Shown piece after piece: positions 6,473 to 13,958 of a stretch of 16,335 bases of DNA. Origin of the DNA: an uncultured bacterium (GTDB taxonomy: Bacteria; Actinomycetota; Coriobacteriia; Coriobacteriales; Coriobacteriaceae); the NCBI GenBank assembly GCA_905216045.1, contig CAJMSL010000034.1, positions 1 through 16,335 on the forward strand, given 5' to 3'. The position numbers and the translations under genes were made by a program. The notes beneath the pieces are model-generated. The model made no database searches, had not been told where the DNA came from, and was given only the letters and a program-made list of their open reading frames with translations. Position 1 is the first letter of the stretch. Each line of letters opens with the position of its first letter.

Positions 6473-9139
6473 ATGACACCTCTCGCAAAACGTCTTCCGC
6501 GCGAGCTGCGCCGCAATATCGGCAAATACCTGGGCATCTTTTTGCTTATGTGCGGAAGCATCGCCCTTACCTCGGGCTTTTTGCTCGCAGCGCATTCCAT
6601 CGGCTGCCTTATCGACGACATGCGCGATGCGTACACGATCGAGGACGGCCGCGTGACCACCTCCTTCGAGGCTACCGACAATCAACTCAAAGCAGCCGAG
6701 GGCGCAGCTGACGATGCCGGCGGCGTCACGCTCTACAAGAATTTCTCCATCGACGCCATCATCAAAAAGACCGCCGGCGACGACGGCACCAAGCGCACGC
6801 TGCGCACCTATGCGCACCGCACCAAGGTCGATATCGCGTCCTACTGTGAGGGCAAGGAGCCCAAGGCGGACGACGAGGTAGCAATCGACCGCGTTTTTGC
6901 CACCAACAACGACCTCGCCGTGGGCGATAAGGTCGAGCTCGAGGGGCGCACCTACACCATCTGCGGCATCATGACCCAGTCCGACAGCCAGGCGCTGTTC
7001 CTCAACAATTCGGACTTTACGGTGAACACCATCACCTATGGCGTGGCCGAGGTCACCGACGCCGGCTTTGCCGCGCTCGAGGATGCCGGTGGCGCACCCG
7101 CCTACACCTACTCCTTCACCTTTGCCAATCGCGATCTCTCCACTGCAGACCGCATCGACGCCGAGCAAGATATGGTCGAGGCACTGACCGACGCCGATGC
7201 GCGCGTGGACGATCTGATCGACGCCGATTCCAATCAGGGCATTGGCTATGCGCGCGACGACGTGGACGGCGACTCCATGATGTGGATGACGCTGCTCGAC
7301 ATCATCATCGTGATCATGGCGTTCGTCTTTGTGGTCCTTACCGACGCGACCATCGAGGAGGAGAGCGCCATCATCGGCACGCTGCTCGCCAGCGGCTATC
7401 GTCGTCGCGAGATTGTACTCCACTACCTGGCGCTTCCCGCCATCGTGGGTGTGCTCGCGGCGCTTTTGGGCACTGCACTCGGCGTTGTGTTCTTTACCGA
7501 GCCCATGCGCAGCCTCTATTACGGTTCGTACAGCCTGCCGCCCTTCCAGGTGTACTGGAGCTGGGAGATCTTTGTGAAGTGCGCCGTGGTTCCCGCCGCC
7601 GCGCTCATCCTCATCACGCTGGTGGGCCTGCTTCGCAAGATGGGCAAGACGCCGTTGCAATTCCTTCGTCACGAGGCGAGCGGCAAATCGGGCACCAAGC
7701 GCGGCCTGCAGCTGCCGGAGCGCATGGGTTTTGTTTCCCGCTTCCGCTTGCGTATCTTCCTGCGCAATCTGGGCAACTTCGCCACGCTCTTCGTGGGCAT
7801 TGCATTTGCATCGCTGCTGCTGCTTTTTGGCCTGGCGATTCTACCCACGATGACGCACTACGCCGACAACCTCGAGACAAGCCTGGTCGCCGAGCACCAG
7901 TACACGCTCAAGGCTCCGCTGGAGCTCGAGGGCACTGCCGAGGAACGCGAGCAGTGGTCGGCACTCGAGCGCTTGCAGTCGGTTGACGTCGCGCTGCTTT
8001 CCGCCGCCCAGGATGCCGATGACGAGCTTGACGACGCGGCCGATGCGGCGCAGACGGCAGCCGATGCCGCGACCGCATCTCCGTCTGCCGAGAGCCTGAC
8101 CGCAGCGCAGAACGCGCTCGCCAAGGTCCAGGACAAGAAGGATGCGCTCTACGCACGCCTTGACGATTTTGCCGATGTCCTCGGCTGCAACCGCGACGAG
8201 GCTATCGACCTGATCGACAAGGCCTCTAAGATCGACACTGACAACGACGAAATCCACCCGGTCAACACGACCGACAACGGCGCGTCGAAGATTGCGCAGG
8301 CCGAGAAATACGCCGTCTACCAGCTGCAATACGACCGCGGCGATGGTAATGGGCAGGAGACGATTTCCGTCTACGGCATCACGCCCAACTCGCGCTATTG
8401 GAAAGACCTCAACGTCGGCGATGGGCGCGTCGTCATTGGCGGCGGTCTGCTCGATAAGTTTGGCTGGAGCGAGGGCCAGAAGGTCACACTCAGCGACAAG
8501 TACGAGGGCGAGCATTATTCCCTTGAGTACGCGGGCAAGGACTGTGCCTGGGGCTCCAAGTCGGACATGAATATCTATATGAGTATCGACGACTTTAACG
8601 AGCTGTTCGACAACGACGCCGCCTACTTTAACGGCTATGTGAGCGACGAGAAGCTCGACCTCGATGCTCGTTACTTTGCCGGCGACACCACGCCCGACGA
8701 CATGCGCGCCGTGGGCGACCAGTTCATCGGCATGATGAGCAAAATGATCGGAATGATGGTTGGGCTTGCGGTGTTCATCTTCCTGCTGTTTATGTACCTG
8801 CTGACCAAGGCCGTGATCGACCACAGCGCCCGCTCGATTAGCTACATGAAAGTCTTTGGCTATCGCGATAGCGAGATCTCGCATCTGTACATCCGCTCGA
8901 TCACGCTGCGCGTGGCGGCGTCGCTTGTGCTGAGCCTGCCGGTCATTATCGGCTCGCTCACGGCCATCTTCCGCTCGATGCTGCTCGCCTACAACGGCAA
9001 TATCGAGATCTACGTGCCCGCTTGGTCCATGGTTGCTTGCGTCGGCGTTGGCTTTGCGACCTACCTGGTCGTGGCGCTGCTGCACACGCGCTCCATCAAG
9101 CGCGTCGGCCTGGCCGAGGCCCTCAAAGTCCAAGAGTAG
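6473..9139 (+). CDS. Large FtsX-family ABC transporter permease
   Basis: Membrane subunit of 888 residues, partner of the preceding ATPase. There is one helix near 17-40, an extracytoplasmic MacB-core-like domain to about 265, and a first FtsX helix bundle at about 269-400. A further helix follows near 432-455. A second large extracytoplasmic region (about 460-745) precedes a second FtsX bundle (about 752-875). The protein ends LAEALKVQE, as is usual for duplicated FtsX permeases. The second extracytoplasmic region includes an Ala/Asp-rich, probably coiled-coil stretch at about 506-566. ATG 6473 is chosen because the in-frame TTG at 6458 lies inside the upstream gene. The TAG stop is overlapped by a copy of the intergenic repeat. 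Function: mechanotransmission or efflux, undetermined. Confidence 0.92.
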   Translation: MTPLAKRLPRELRRNIGKYLGIFLLMCGSIALTSGFLLAAHSIGCLIDDMRDAYTIEDGRVTTSFEATDNQLKAAEGAADDAGGVTLYKNFSIDAIIKKTAGDDGTKRTLRTYAHRTKVDIASYCEGKEPKADDEVAIDRVFATNNDLAVGDKVELEGRTYTICGIMTQSDSQALFLNNSDFTVNTITYGVAEVTDAGFAALEDAGGAPAYTYSFTFANRDLSTADRIDAEQDMVEALTDADARVDDLIDADSNQGIGYARDDVDGDSMMWMTLLDIIIVIMAFVFVVLTDATIEEESAIIGTLLASGYRRREIVLHYLALPAIVGVLAALLGTALGVVFFTEPMRSLYYGSYSLPPFQVYWSWEIFVKCAVVPAAALILITLVGLLRKMGKTPLQFLRHEASGKSGTKRGLQLPERMGFVSRFRLRIFLRNLGNFATLFVGIAFASLLLLFGLAILPTMTHYADNLETSLVAEHQYTLKAPLELEGTAEEREQWSALERLQSVDVALLSAAQDADDELDDAADAAQTAADAATASPSAESLTAAQNALAKVQDKKDALYARLDDFADVLGCNRDEAIDLIDKASKIDTDNDEIHPVNTTDNGASKIAQAEKYAVYQLQYDRGDGNGQETISVYGITPNSRYWKDLNVGDGRVVIGGGLLDKFGWSEGQKVTLSDKYEGEHYSLEYAGKDCAWGSKSDMNIYMSIDDFNELFDNDAAYFNGYVSDEKLDLDARYFAGDTTPDDMRAVGDQFIGMMSKMIGMMVGLAVFIFLLFMYLLTKAVIDHSARSISYMKVFGYRDSEISHLYIRSITLRVAASLVLSLPVIIGSLTAIFRSMLLAYNGNIEIYVPAWSMVACVGVGFATYLVVALLHTRSIKRVGLAEALKVQE

Positions 9140-9162
9140 TCGTTAAGAACGTCCCCAATGAC
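9137..9162. repeat. Isolated copy of the REP-like repeat at the permease stop
   Basis: Positions 9137-9162 read TAGTCGTTAAGAACGTCCCC followed by AATGAC. They match 5628-5653 in the repeat cluster except for one missing T in the TTTAA run. The first three bases are the TAG stop of the FtsX permease, so the repeat supplies or reproduces the stop codon. Confidence 0.75.
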
Positions 9163-9174
9163 AAGGTGTCGCGC

Positions 9175-9205
9175 TTGACTTTAACTCTGCTTTAACTGGT
9201 ACCAT
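9175..9205 (+). promoter_or_regulatory. Promoter of the DUF362 gene with tandem CTTTAACT boxes
   Basis: TTGACT (9175-9180) can serve as -35. TACCAT (9200-9205), preceded by TG at 9197-9198, can serve as an extended -10; the spacer is long, at 19 bases. CTTTAACT occurs twice, at 9179-9186 and 9190-9197, exactly 11 bp apart. Tandem TTAACN boxes with a 5-base gap are the pattern bound by PhoB/PhoP (OmpR-family) regulators. A 5' leader of about 35 bases with GAGGGG precedes the start at 9249. The regulator identity is inference. Confidence 0.5.
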
Positions 9206-9248
9206 CCTCTTATGTCTGTAACGCCATATAGACCGAGGGGATAGATCT

Positions 9249-10454
9249 ATGACCGCAACTGCACCCGCAGCACCCGCTAAGGTGTACTTCACCAACCTGC
9301 GCACGCATGCTCGCGAGAGCCAGCTCGACAAACTCAAGCGCCTCATCCGTCACGCCGGTATCGAGCAGATCGACTTTGAGAACAAGTTCGTCGCCATCAA
9401 GATTCACTTTGGCGAGCTGGGCAATCTGAGCTTTTTGCGCCCCAACTACGCCCGCGCCGTCGCGGATGTCGTCAAGGAGCTGGGCGGCAAGCCCTTCCTC
9501 ACCGACTGCAACACGCTCTATGTGGGTAGCCGCAAAAACGCGCTCGAGCACATCGACACCGCCTACCAGAACGGTTTTACCCCATATGCCACGGGTTGCC
9601 AGATCATCATCGCCGACGGCCTCAAGGGCACCGACGAGGCACTCGTCCCGGTCGAGGGTGGCGAGTACGTGCGCGAGGCCAAGATCGGTCAGGCGCTCAT
9701 GGATGCCGATATCGTGATCAGCCTCACCCACTTTAAGGGACATGAGCAGGCCGGCTTTGGCGGTGCCATGAAGAACCTGGGCATGGGAGGCGGCAGCCGT
9801 GCCGGCAAGATGGAGCAGCATGCCGCCGGCAAGCCGAACGTCGCGACCGAGCACTGCATTGGCTGCCGTGCCTGCGAAAAGATCTGCGCGCACAACGCTA
9901 TCTCGTTCGACGACACCCGCGAGCGCGAGCTTGTCAACGGCAACACCCGCACGGTCCACGTCGCTGCCATCGACCACGATCGCTGCGTGGGCTGCGGCCG
10001 CTGCATCGGCGTGTGCAACCAGGACGCCATCAAGCCCGGCTATGAAGCCGCGGCCGACGTGCTCAACTGCAAGATCGCCGAGTATACGAAGGCCGTTGTC
10101 GACGGCCGTCCGAGCTTCCACATCTCGCTTGCCATGGACATCAGTCCCAACTGCGACTGTCATCCCGAAAACGATACGCCTATCGTCAACGATATCGGCA
10201 TGTTCGCGAGCTTCGACCCGGTCGCCATCGACCAGGCCTGCGCCGATGCCGTCATGGCATCCGAGCCGCTGCCCAACACCGAGCTCACCGACAGCGCCGC
10301 CAAGATGGAGCATAACCACGAGCATCTGGAGGGCGAGCAGGCGCACGACCCCTTCTGCATCACGCATCCCGACACCGACTGGCGCGCGTGCATCGCGCAC
10401 GCCGAAAAGATCGGCCTGGGCACGAGCGAGTATGAGCTCATCGAGGTCAAGTAG
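9249..10454 (+). CDS. DUF362 protein with two 4Fe-4S ferredoxin motifs
   Basis: This 401-residue cytoplasmic iron-sulfur protein has DUF362-type sequence in its N-terminal half (FVAIKIHFGELGN, PFLTDCNTLYVGSRKNA, VISLTHFKGHEQAGFGGAMK). A bacterial ferredoxin insert carries two CxxCxxCxxxC motifs, at C203/206/209/213 and C246/249/252/256. The remainder of DUF362 follows, with NCDCHPENDTPIVNDIGMFA and SFDPVAIDQACADA. This arrangement and length are typical of the family in anaerobes. The biochemical role is poorly defined; electron transfer or metal-centre handling is likely from the motifs. The C-terminal part has a His/Cys/Glu-rich stretch near 355-375 (EHNHEHLEGEQAHDPFC-like) that could bind metal. 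The ATG at 9249 has GAGGGG eight bases upstream. It appears monocistronic, with its own promoter and terminator. Confidence 0.93.
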   Translation: MTATAPAAPAKVYFTNLRTHARESQLDKLKRLIRHAGIEQIDFENKFVAIKIHFGELGNLSFLRPNYARAVADVVKELGGKPFLTDCNTLYVGSRKNALEHIDTAYQNGFTPYATGCQIIIADGLKGTDEALVPVEGGEYVREAKIGQALMDADIVISLTHFKGHEQAGFGGAMKNLGMGGGSRAGKMEQHAAGKPNVATEHCIGCRACEKICAHNAISFDDTRERELVNGNTRTVHVAAIDHDRCVGCGRCIGVCNQDAIKPGYEAAADVLNCKIAEYTKAVVDGRPSFHISLAMDISPNCDCHPENDTPIVNDIGMFASFDPVAIDQACADAVMASEPLPNTELTDSAAKMEHNHEHLEGEQAHDPFCITHPDTDWRACIAHAEKIGLGTSEYELIEVK

Positions 10455-10501
10455 CGCCTAGCTATTGGACAAAATAAGCGCCTTTGTAGCGTAATTTGAG
10501 C

Positions 10502-10540
10502 AAAAGCCGCTCACGAGCCCAATGCTTGCGGGCGGCTTTT
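10502..10540 (+). terminator. Intrinsic terminator after the DUF362 gene
   Basis: AAAAGCCGC (10502-10510) pairs with GCGGCTTTT (10532-10540), with extra pairing inside (CGAGC/GCTTG). The stem ends in a short T run 86 bases after the stop. The flanking A and T tracts let it act in both directions, though the convergent hydrolase ends further right. Confidence 0.7.
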
Positions 10541-10553
10541 CAGAAGTGCGGTG

Positions 10554-10588
10554 AAAAATCGAATACCGCCGACTACAAACCGATTTTT
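10554..10588 (-). terminator. Possible terminator after the hydrolase gene
   Basis: AAAAATCG (10554-10561) and CGATTTTT (10581-10588) form an 8-bp inverted repeat with a 19-base loop, 30 bases past the leftward hydrolase stop. Read on the minus strand the second arm ends in TTTTT. The stem is AT-rich and the loop long, so this is tentative. Confidence 0.35.
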
Positions 10589-10617
10589 GGCAACAAAACC
10601 TCAGACGTTGCTTTTGC

Positions 10618-11583
10618 CTAAAAATTCTTGTTGAGGAAGTTGTCGACCGTGTTCCAGTAGAGTTCGGGGTCGACCTGCGCGCTCTTGGCGTGGGCGGCGC
10701 CATGGATGGTGAGCTTTTGCTTGACCTTGCTGGCGCACGCGTCGTAGTTTTGGTCGAGCATGTCGTACGGCACAAAGGTGTCCTGGTCGCCGTGGATAAA
10801 CAGCATGGGAACCGTCGCGTGTTTGAGTTGCTCCACACTGCTCGCCTTATGAAAGTCATAGCCCGCGCGCACGTTGCACACCAAGTTTGCTACATCGAGC
10901 AAGGGAAAACTGGGCAGGCCGAACACGTCCTTGAGCTGCAGAGAAAACTCGTCCCAAGCACTCGTATAACCGCAGTCCTCGATAATGCATTTCACGTTTG
11001 CGGGCAGAGATTCCCCCGCGACGTTCATGGCGGTCGCCGCGCCCATCGACTCGCCAAAGACCAGGATGCGCGCCTCGGGGTCAGCCTGAACGATTCGCTC
11101 GATCCATGCGACGATGTCGAGGCGCTCGGGCCAGCCCATGCCGATATAGTCGCCGCCGGAGCGCTCGTGGGCGCGGGCGGCGGGTGCGAGTACGTTCATG
11201 CCGCGGTCGTGGAATCGCTTGACGTATCGGGCCATGCCGATGGGCTCGTTGGTATATCCATGGAGGCAGACAGCGTAGTCGTGCGTGCTCTCCGACGCAG
11301 CAAAATACCAAGCGGCAAGCTCGGTTCCGTCATCTGCGGTGAGGCTGCTGCTCTCGCGATTCTCTTTAAACCACGCCCGCGCCTCGGTGTCCTCGGCATC
11401 CGGCTGCTCACCTTCTTTGTCGTTCTTGCTATCCTGCATCATCTTCATGGTGTACGGCGCTTGGGGGTTCAGGGCAAAGTCAAACAAAAAGTTGCCGGCA
11501 AATCCGAGCAGCGCAACGACAACCACCAGCGCAACGATGCCGGCTATCTTGAGCTTTCGATGGGAACGTGCGTTTTGAGCCAT
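10618..11583 (-). CDS. Membrane-anchored alpha/beta hydrolase
   Basis: Serine hydrolase of 321 residues with a single N-terminal membrane helix (about 11-35) preceded by basic residues (SHRKLK), so the catalytic domain is probably outside the membrane. A charged linker (about 50-78) precedes the fold. The nucleophile is S179 in VFGESMGAATA. D268 in HGDQDTFVP and H298 in HGAAHAKS complete the triad, and HGY at 108-110 likely contributes to the oxyanion hole. The layout matches the YqkD/YfhR-like alpha/beta hydrolases found in many Gram-positives; the substrate (ester, peptide or lipid) is not known. The start has GGAGA seven bases upstream. Transcribed alone from a strong promoter overlapped by palindromes, convergent with the DUF362 gene and divergent from the hemolysin III gene. 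Confidence 0.92.
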   Translation of the reverse strand: MAQNARSHRKLKIAGIVALVVVVALLGFAGNFLFDFALNPQAPYTMKMMQDSKNDKEGEQPDAEDTEARAWFKENRESSSLTADDGTELAAWYFAASESTHDYAVCLHGYTNEPIGMARYVKRFHDRGMNVLAPAARAHERSGGDYIGMGWPERLDIVAWIERIVQADPEARILVFGESMGAATAMNVAGESLPANVKCIIEDCGYTSAWDEFSLQLKDVFGLPSFPLLDVANLVCNVRAGYDFHKASSVEQLKHATVPMLFIHGDQDTFVPYDMLDQNYDACASKVKQKLTIHGAAHAKSAQVDPELYWNTVDNFLNKNF

Positions 11584-11602
11584 GCGGTATTCTCCTATAA
11601 GA

Positions 11603-11618
11603 TGTTAATACATCAACA
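11603..11618. promoter_or_regulatory. Operator-like palindrome, proximal copy
   Basis: TGTTAATACATCAACA is a 16-bp near-palindrome, arms TGTTAA and TCAACA (one mismatch) around four bases. Within it and just outside, GATGT-TAAT-ACATC (11601-11614) is a perfect inverted repeat. It lies about 8-23 bases downstream of the inferred hydrolase transcription start, a usual place for a blocking repressor. Confidence 0.45.
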
Positions 11619-11620
11619 TT

Positions 11621-11636
11621 TAATGCAAGCGCATTA
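11621..11636. promoter_or_regulatory. Operator-like palindrome over the -10 region
   Basis: TAATGC-AAGC-GCATTA is a perfect inverted repeat with 6-bp arms. It covers half of the hydrolase -10 box and the inferred start site. Its sequence differs from the two flanking palindromes, so it could bind another protein or be a coincidence. Confidence 0.4.
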
Positions 11637-11661
11637 TGGACGTTCGCCGTTGATGCGTCAA
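11633..11661 (-). promoter_or_regulatory. Promoter of the alpha/beta hydrolase gene
   Basis: On the minus strand TTGACG (11656-11661) and CATAAT (11633-11638) are separated by exactly 17 bases, each one mismatch from the vegetative consensus. Transcription should start near 11626, leaving a leader of about 42 bases with the GGAGA ribosome site. Confidence 0.65.
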
Positions 11662-11663
11662 CA
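11648..11663. promoter_or_regulatory. Operator-like palindrome over the -35 box
   Basis: CGTTGATGCGTCAACA contains the perfect inverted repeat GTTGA-TGCG-TCAAC and overlaps the hydrolase -35 box. It shares 12 of 15 positions with the complement of the copy at 11603-11618, giving a common form TGTTGA-N4-TCAACA. Centres are 45 bp apart. The regulator is not in the window as far as I can tell. Confidence 0.5.
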
Positions 11664-11704
11664 GGCAAAGAATGGGTAAACAAAGGGTCACGTATGGTAC
11701 AAAT

Positions 11705-11734
11705 TTCGCACGTACCCAGACGCTTTGATATAGT
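11705..11734 (+). promoter_or_regulatory. Putative promoter of the hemolysin III gene
   Basis: TTCGCA (11705-11710), 18 bases, then TATAGT (11729-11734). The -10 is one mismatch from consensus and the -35 is weak. The inferred start is about 30 bases upstream of the ATG at 11770. Confidence 0.4.
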
Positions 11735-11769
11735 GTTGAGAACTCTTTACGTTGGAGGATGTAACCGGC

Positions 11770-12453
11770 ATGTCCGATTCGAGCGACAGTTCTAAGCCGC
11801 GACCCAAGACCGCGGCCGTTCCACACTACACGGTGGGCGAGGAGATCATGAACTCCGTCACCCATGGTGTCGGCTGCCTGCTGGGTATCGCGGGCCTGGT
11901 GCTCCTGATCGTATTCGCCGCCCTGCGCGGCGGAGGCCCGGCCCACATGGCCGCGGCGATCGTCTACGGCGTCAGCATCATTCTCGAATATCTGGCCTCC
12001 ACGCTCTACCACGCGATTCAGCCCGCGCGCGCCAAGCGCGTGTTTCGCATCATCGACCACAGCTGCATCTACCTGCTCATAGCCGGCAGCTATACGCCGT
12101 TTTGCCTCATCACGCTCGCAAACGACGGCGGCCCTGCGCTGTTCTTTGCCGTATGGGCCATCGCGATTATCGGCATCGCCCTCGAGTGCTTTATGCGCGA
12201 GCGTCAACCGCACTGGGTAAGCGGCCTGGTCTACCTGCTGATGGGCTGGCTCGTCGTCATTAAGCTGCCCGAACTTGTGGCGCTGCTCAACCCCGTCGCG
12301 CTTGCCCTGCTCGCCGTCGGCGGCGTGTGCTATACCGCGGGCGTGCCGTTCTATATCGCCAAAAACGTGCGCTATCTGCACAGTGTTTTCCACTTGTGGG
12401 TGCTCGCCGGCAGCATCTTCCAGTTCATGGCGGTGATCCTCTTCGTAATCTAG
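11770..12453 (+). CDS. Hemolysin III family (PAQR-like) membrane protein
   Basis: Integral membrane protein of 227 residues with seven predicted helices, in the HlyIII/YqfA group related to eukaryotic PAQR receptors. The family's putative metal-site residues are present: S77 and H81 in YLASTLYHA, D96-H97 in IIDHSCIYLL, and H204/H208 in YLHSVFHLW. N-terminal EEIMNSVTHGVG is also characteristic. These proteins are thought to be zinc-dependent membrane enzymes or to influence membrane lipid homeostasis; cytolysin activity was shown only for a Bacillus cereus member. The ribosome site GGAGG (11754-11758) is 11 bases from the ATG, slightly long. A TTG at 11752 is in frame but overlaps the ribosome site. 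It shares its upstream spacer with the divergent hydrolase. Confidence 0.93.
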   Translation: MSDSSDSSKPRPKTAAVPHYTVGEEIMNSVTHGVGCLLGIAGLVLLIVFAALRGGGPAHMAAAIVYGVSIILEYLASTLYHAIQPARAKRVFRIIDHSCIYLLIAGSYTPFCLITLANDGGPALFFAVWAIAIIGIALECFMRERQPHWVSGLVYLLMGWLVVIKLPELVALLNPVALALLAVGGVCYTAGVPFYIAKNVRYLHSVFHLWVLAGSIFQFMAVILFVI

Positions 12454-12469
12454 CGACCGCGCCCACGGC

Positions 12470-12483
12470 CCCGCTCGCGCGGG
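12470..12483. terminator. GC-rich hairpin after the hemolysin III gene
   Basis: CCCGC-TCGC-GCGGG forms a compact perfect hairpin 17 bases after the stop, without a T run. It may be a weak or factor-assisted terminator, or simply base composition. Confidence 0.25.
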
Positions 12484-12495
12484 CGACCGGCGCAA

Positions 12496-12525
12496 TTGCC
12501 GTATCCGCCATCAACGTTTTACCTT
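12496..12525 (+). promoter_or_regulatory. Weak promoter candidate for the CNNM gene
   Basis: TTGCCG (12496-12501), 18 bases, then TACCTT (12520-12525), 36 bases ahead of the ATG. Both boxes are imperfect; the gene may also be read from the upstream hemolysin III promoter. Confidence 0.25.
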
Positions 12526-12560
12526 AACGTCCCGAATCTTGGAGGTTCGAGAAACTCCCG

Positions 12561-13934
12561 ATGGACATAACCATCTCCCTTATTACCACGCTTGTCCTGA
12601 CGCTTATCAACGGCTACTTCTCCATGTCCGAGATGGCTCTCACCACGGCTAAGCGCGCCGTGCTGGAGCACGATGCCGAGGAGGGCGATAAGCGCGCCGA
12701 GCGCGCCGTCCAGCTCGCTGCCGACTCCGATCAGCTGTTGGCCACCATCCAGGTCGCCATCACGCTCGTGGGCTTCGCCTCATCCGCCGTTGCCTCGACG
12801 AGCCTGTCCGACCCGCTTGCCACATGGCTCATGAGCTTTGGCATCGCGCCGCTTTCCGCCATCGCGCGCGGCCTGGCGCCGGTCATCATCACCGTCGCCG
12901 TCGCCTTCGTGTCCATCGTGATCGGCGAGCTCGTGCCCAAACGCATCGGCCTCGCTAACGCCGAGGGCGTATCCAAGCAGGTCGTGGGGCCGCTTTCCGT
13001 GTTCCAAAAGATCGCCCGCCCGCTCGTGTGGCTGACCGGTGCCTGCTCCGATGGCCTGGCCCGCATCCTGCGCATCAAGAGCGCCGACGACCGCCAAAAC
13101 GTCTCGGAGGAAGAGATCAAGTACATGGTCTCGGAGCAGGACGACCTGCTCGACGAGGAAAAGCGCATGATCCACGAGATCTTCGACCTGGGCGACACTG
13201 TTGCCCGCGAGGTCATGGTCCCGCGCGTGGACACCACCATGTGCGAGGACGACGAGACGGTCGCCGACGTGCTGTCCACCATGCGCCAGACCGGCTTCAG
13301 CCGCATCCCCGTCTATCACGAGGACCCCGACAACGTCGCGGGCATTGCGCACATCAAGGACCTGATCCAGCCCGCGCTCGACGGCAAGGGCGACCAGCCC
13401 ATCGCCGGCTTTTTGCGCGACGCCACCTTTGTGCCCGATACCAAGGACATCCTGCCGCTGCTGTCCGAGATGCAGACCTCGCACGACCAGATCGTGGTCG
13501 TCGTGGACGAGTACGGCGGCACGGCCGGCATCATCACCATCGAAGATATCGTCGAGGAGATCGTCGGCGAAATCGAGGACGAGTTCGATCCCGACAACAA
13601 GTACCTCACGCGCCTTTCGCGCCGCGAGTGGCTCGTTGATGGGCGTTTTTCGTGCGATGACGCGATTGAGCTTGGTTGGCCGCTCGAGGAAAGCGATGAT
13701 TATGAGACCATCGCCGGCTGGATTTTGGAGCTTTGCGACTCGGTGCCCGACATCGGAGAGGTGTTTGAGGTCGCAGGGTACAAGTTCAAGGTACAGTCGA
13801 TGCGTGGCCAGCGCATCTCGCTCATTCGCGTGATCGCTCCGGCCGAAACCGATAAGAAGGATTCCGAGTCTTCGGCAGAGAAGCCGGCGGCGTCGGGTGC
13901 GGGCTCTGTGGATCCGCACGATGGCGACGAGTAG
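12561..13934 (+). CDS. CNNM/HlyC-type DUF21-CBS-CorC membrane protein
   Basis: Membrane protein of 457 residues. A DUF21/CNNM transmembrane domain fills about 1-190 (LINGYFSMSEMALTTAKR, FVSIVIGELVPKRIGL). A CBS pair follows at about 210-335 (VMVPRVDTTM...SRIPVYHED; IVVVVDEYGGTAGIITIEDIVEEIVGEI), then a CorC_HlyC domain at about 345-425 (REWLVDGRFS...YETIAGWILE), and a hydrophilic tail. Length and order are standard. Family members (YhdP, MpfA, CorC) act in magnesium export or divalent-ion tolerance; the 'hemolysin' name is historical. GGAGG lies 15 bases from the ATG, which is unusually far, but no better in-frame start exists nearby. The adjacent hemolysin III gene suggests a membrane-homeostasis pairing. 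Confidence 0.95.
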   Translation: MDITISLITTLVLTLINGYFSMSEMALTTAKRAVLEHDAEEGDKRAERAVQLAADSDQLLATIQVAITLVGFASSAVASTSLSDPLATWLMSFGIAPLSAIARGLAPVIITVAVAFVSIVIGELVPKRIGLANAEGVSKQVVGPLSVFQKIARPLVWLTGACSDGLARILRIKSADDRQNVSEEEIKYMVSEQDDLLDEEKRMIHEIFDLGDTVAREVMVPRVDTTMCEDDETVADVLSTMRQTGFSRIPVYHEDPDNVAGIAHIKDLIQPALDGKGDQPIAGFLRDATFVPDTKDILPLLSEMQTSHDQIVVVVDEYGGTAGIITIEDIVEEIVGEIEDEFDPDNKYLTRLSRREWLVDGRFSCDDAIELGWPLEESDDYETIAGWILELCDSVPDIGEVFEVAGYKFKVQSMRGQRISLIRVIAPAETDKKDSESSAEKPAASGAGSVDPHDGDE

Positions 13935-13951
13935 GGCAAGGACGAGTAGGG
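13926..13951. repeat. 15-bp-period duplication across the CNNM stop codon
   Basis: GACGAGTAGGG occurs at 13926-13936 and 13941-13951. The first copy contains the CNNM stop TAG; the second contributes GGGGAG, the ribosome site of the next gene. Confidence 0.6.
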
Positions 13952-13958
13952 GAGAGTT

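Noticed and set aside
11696..11716. GGTAC-N11-GTACC inverted repeat upstream of the hemolysin III gene
   Set aside because: The arms are only 5 bp with a long spacer in an area rich in short palindromes; too weak to call as an operator by itself.
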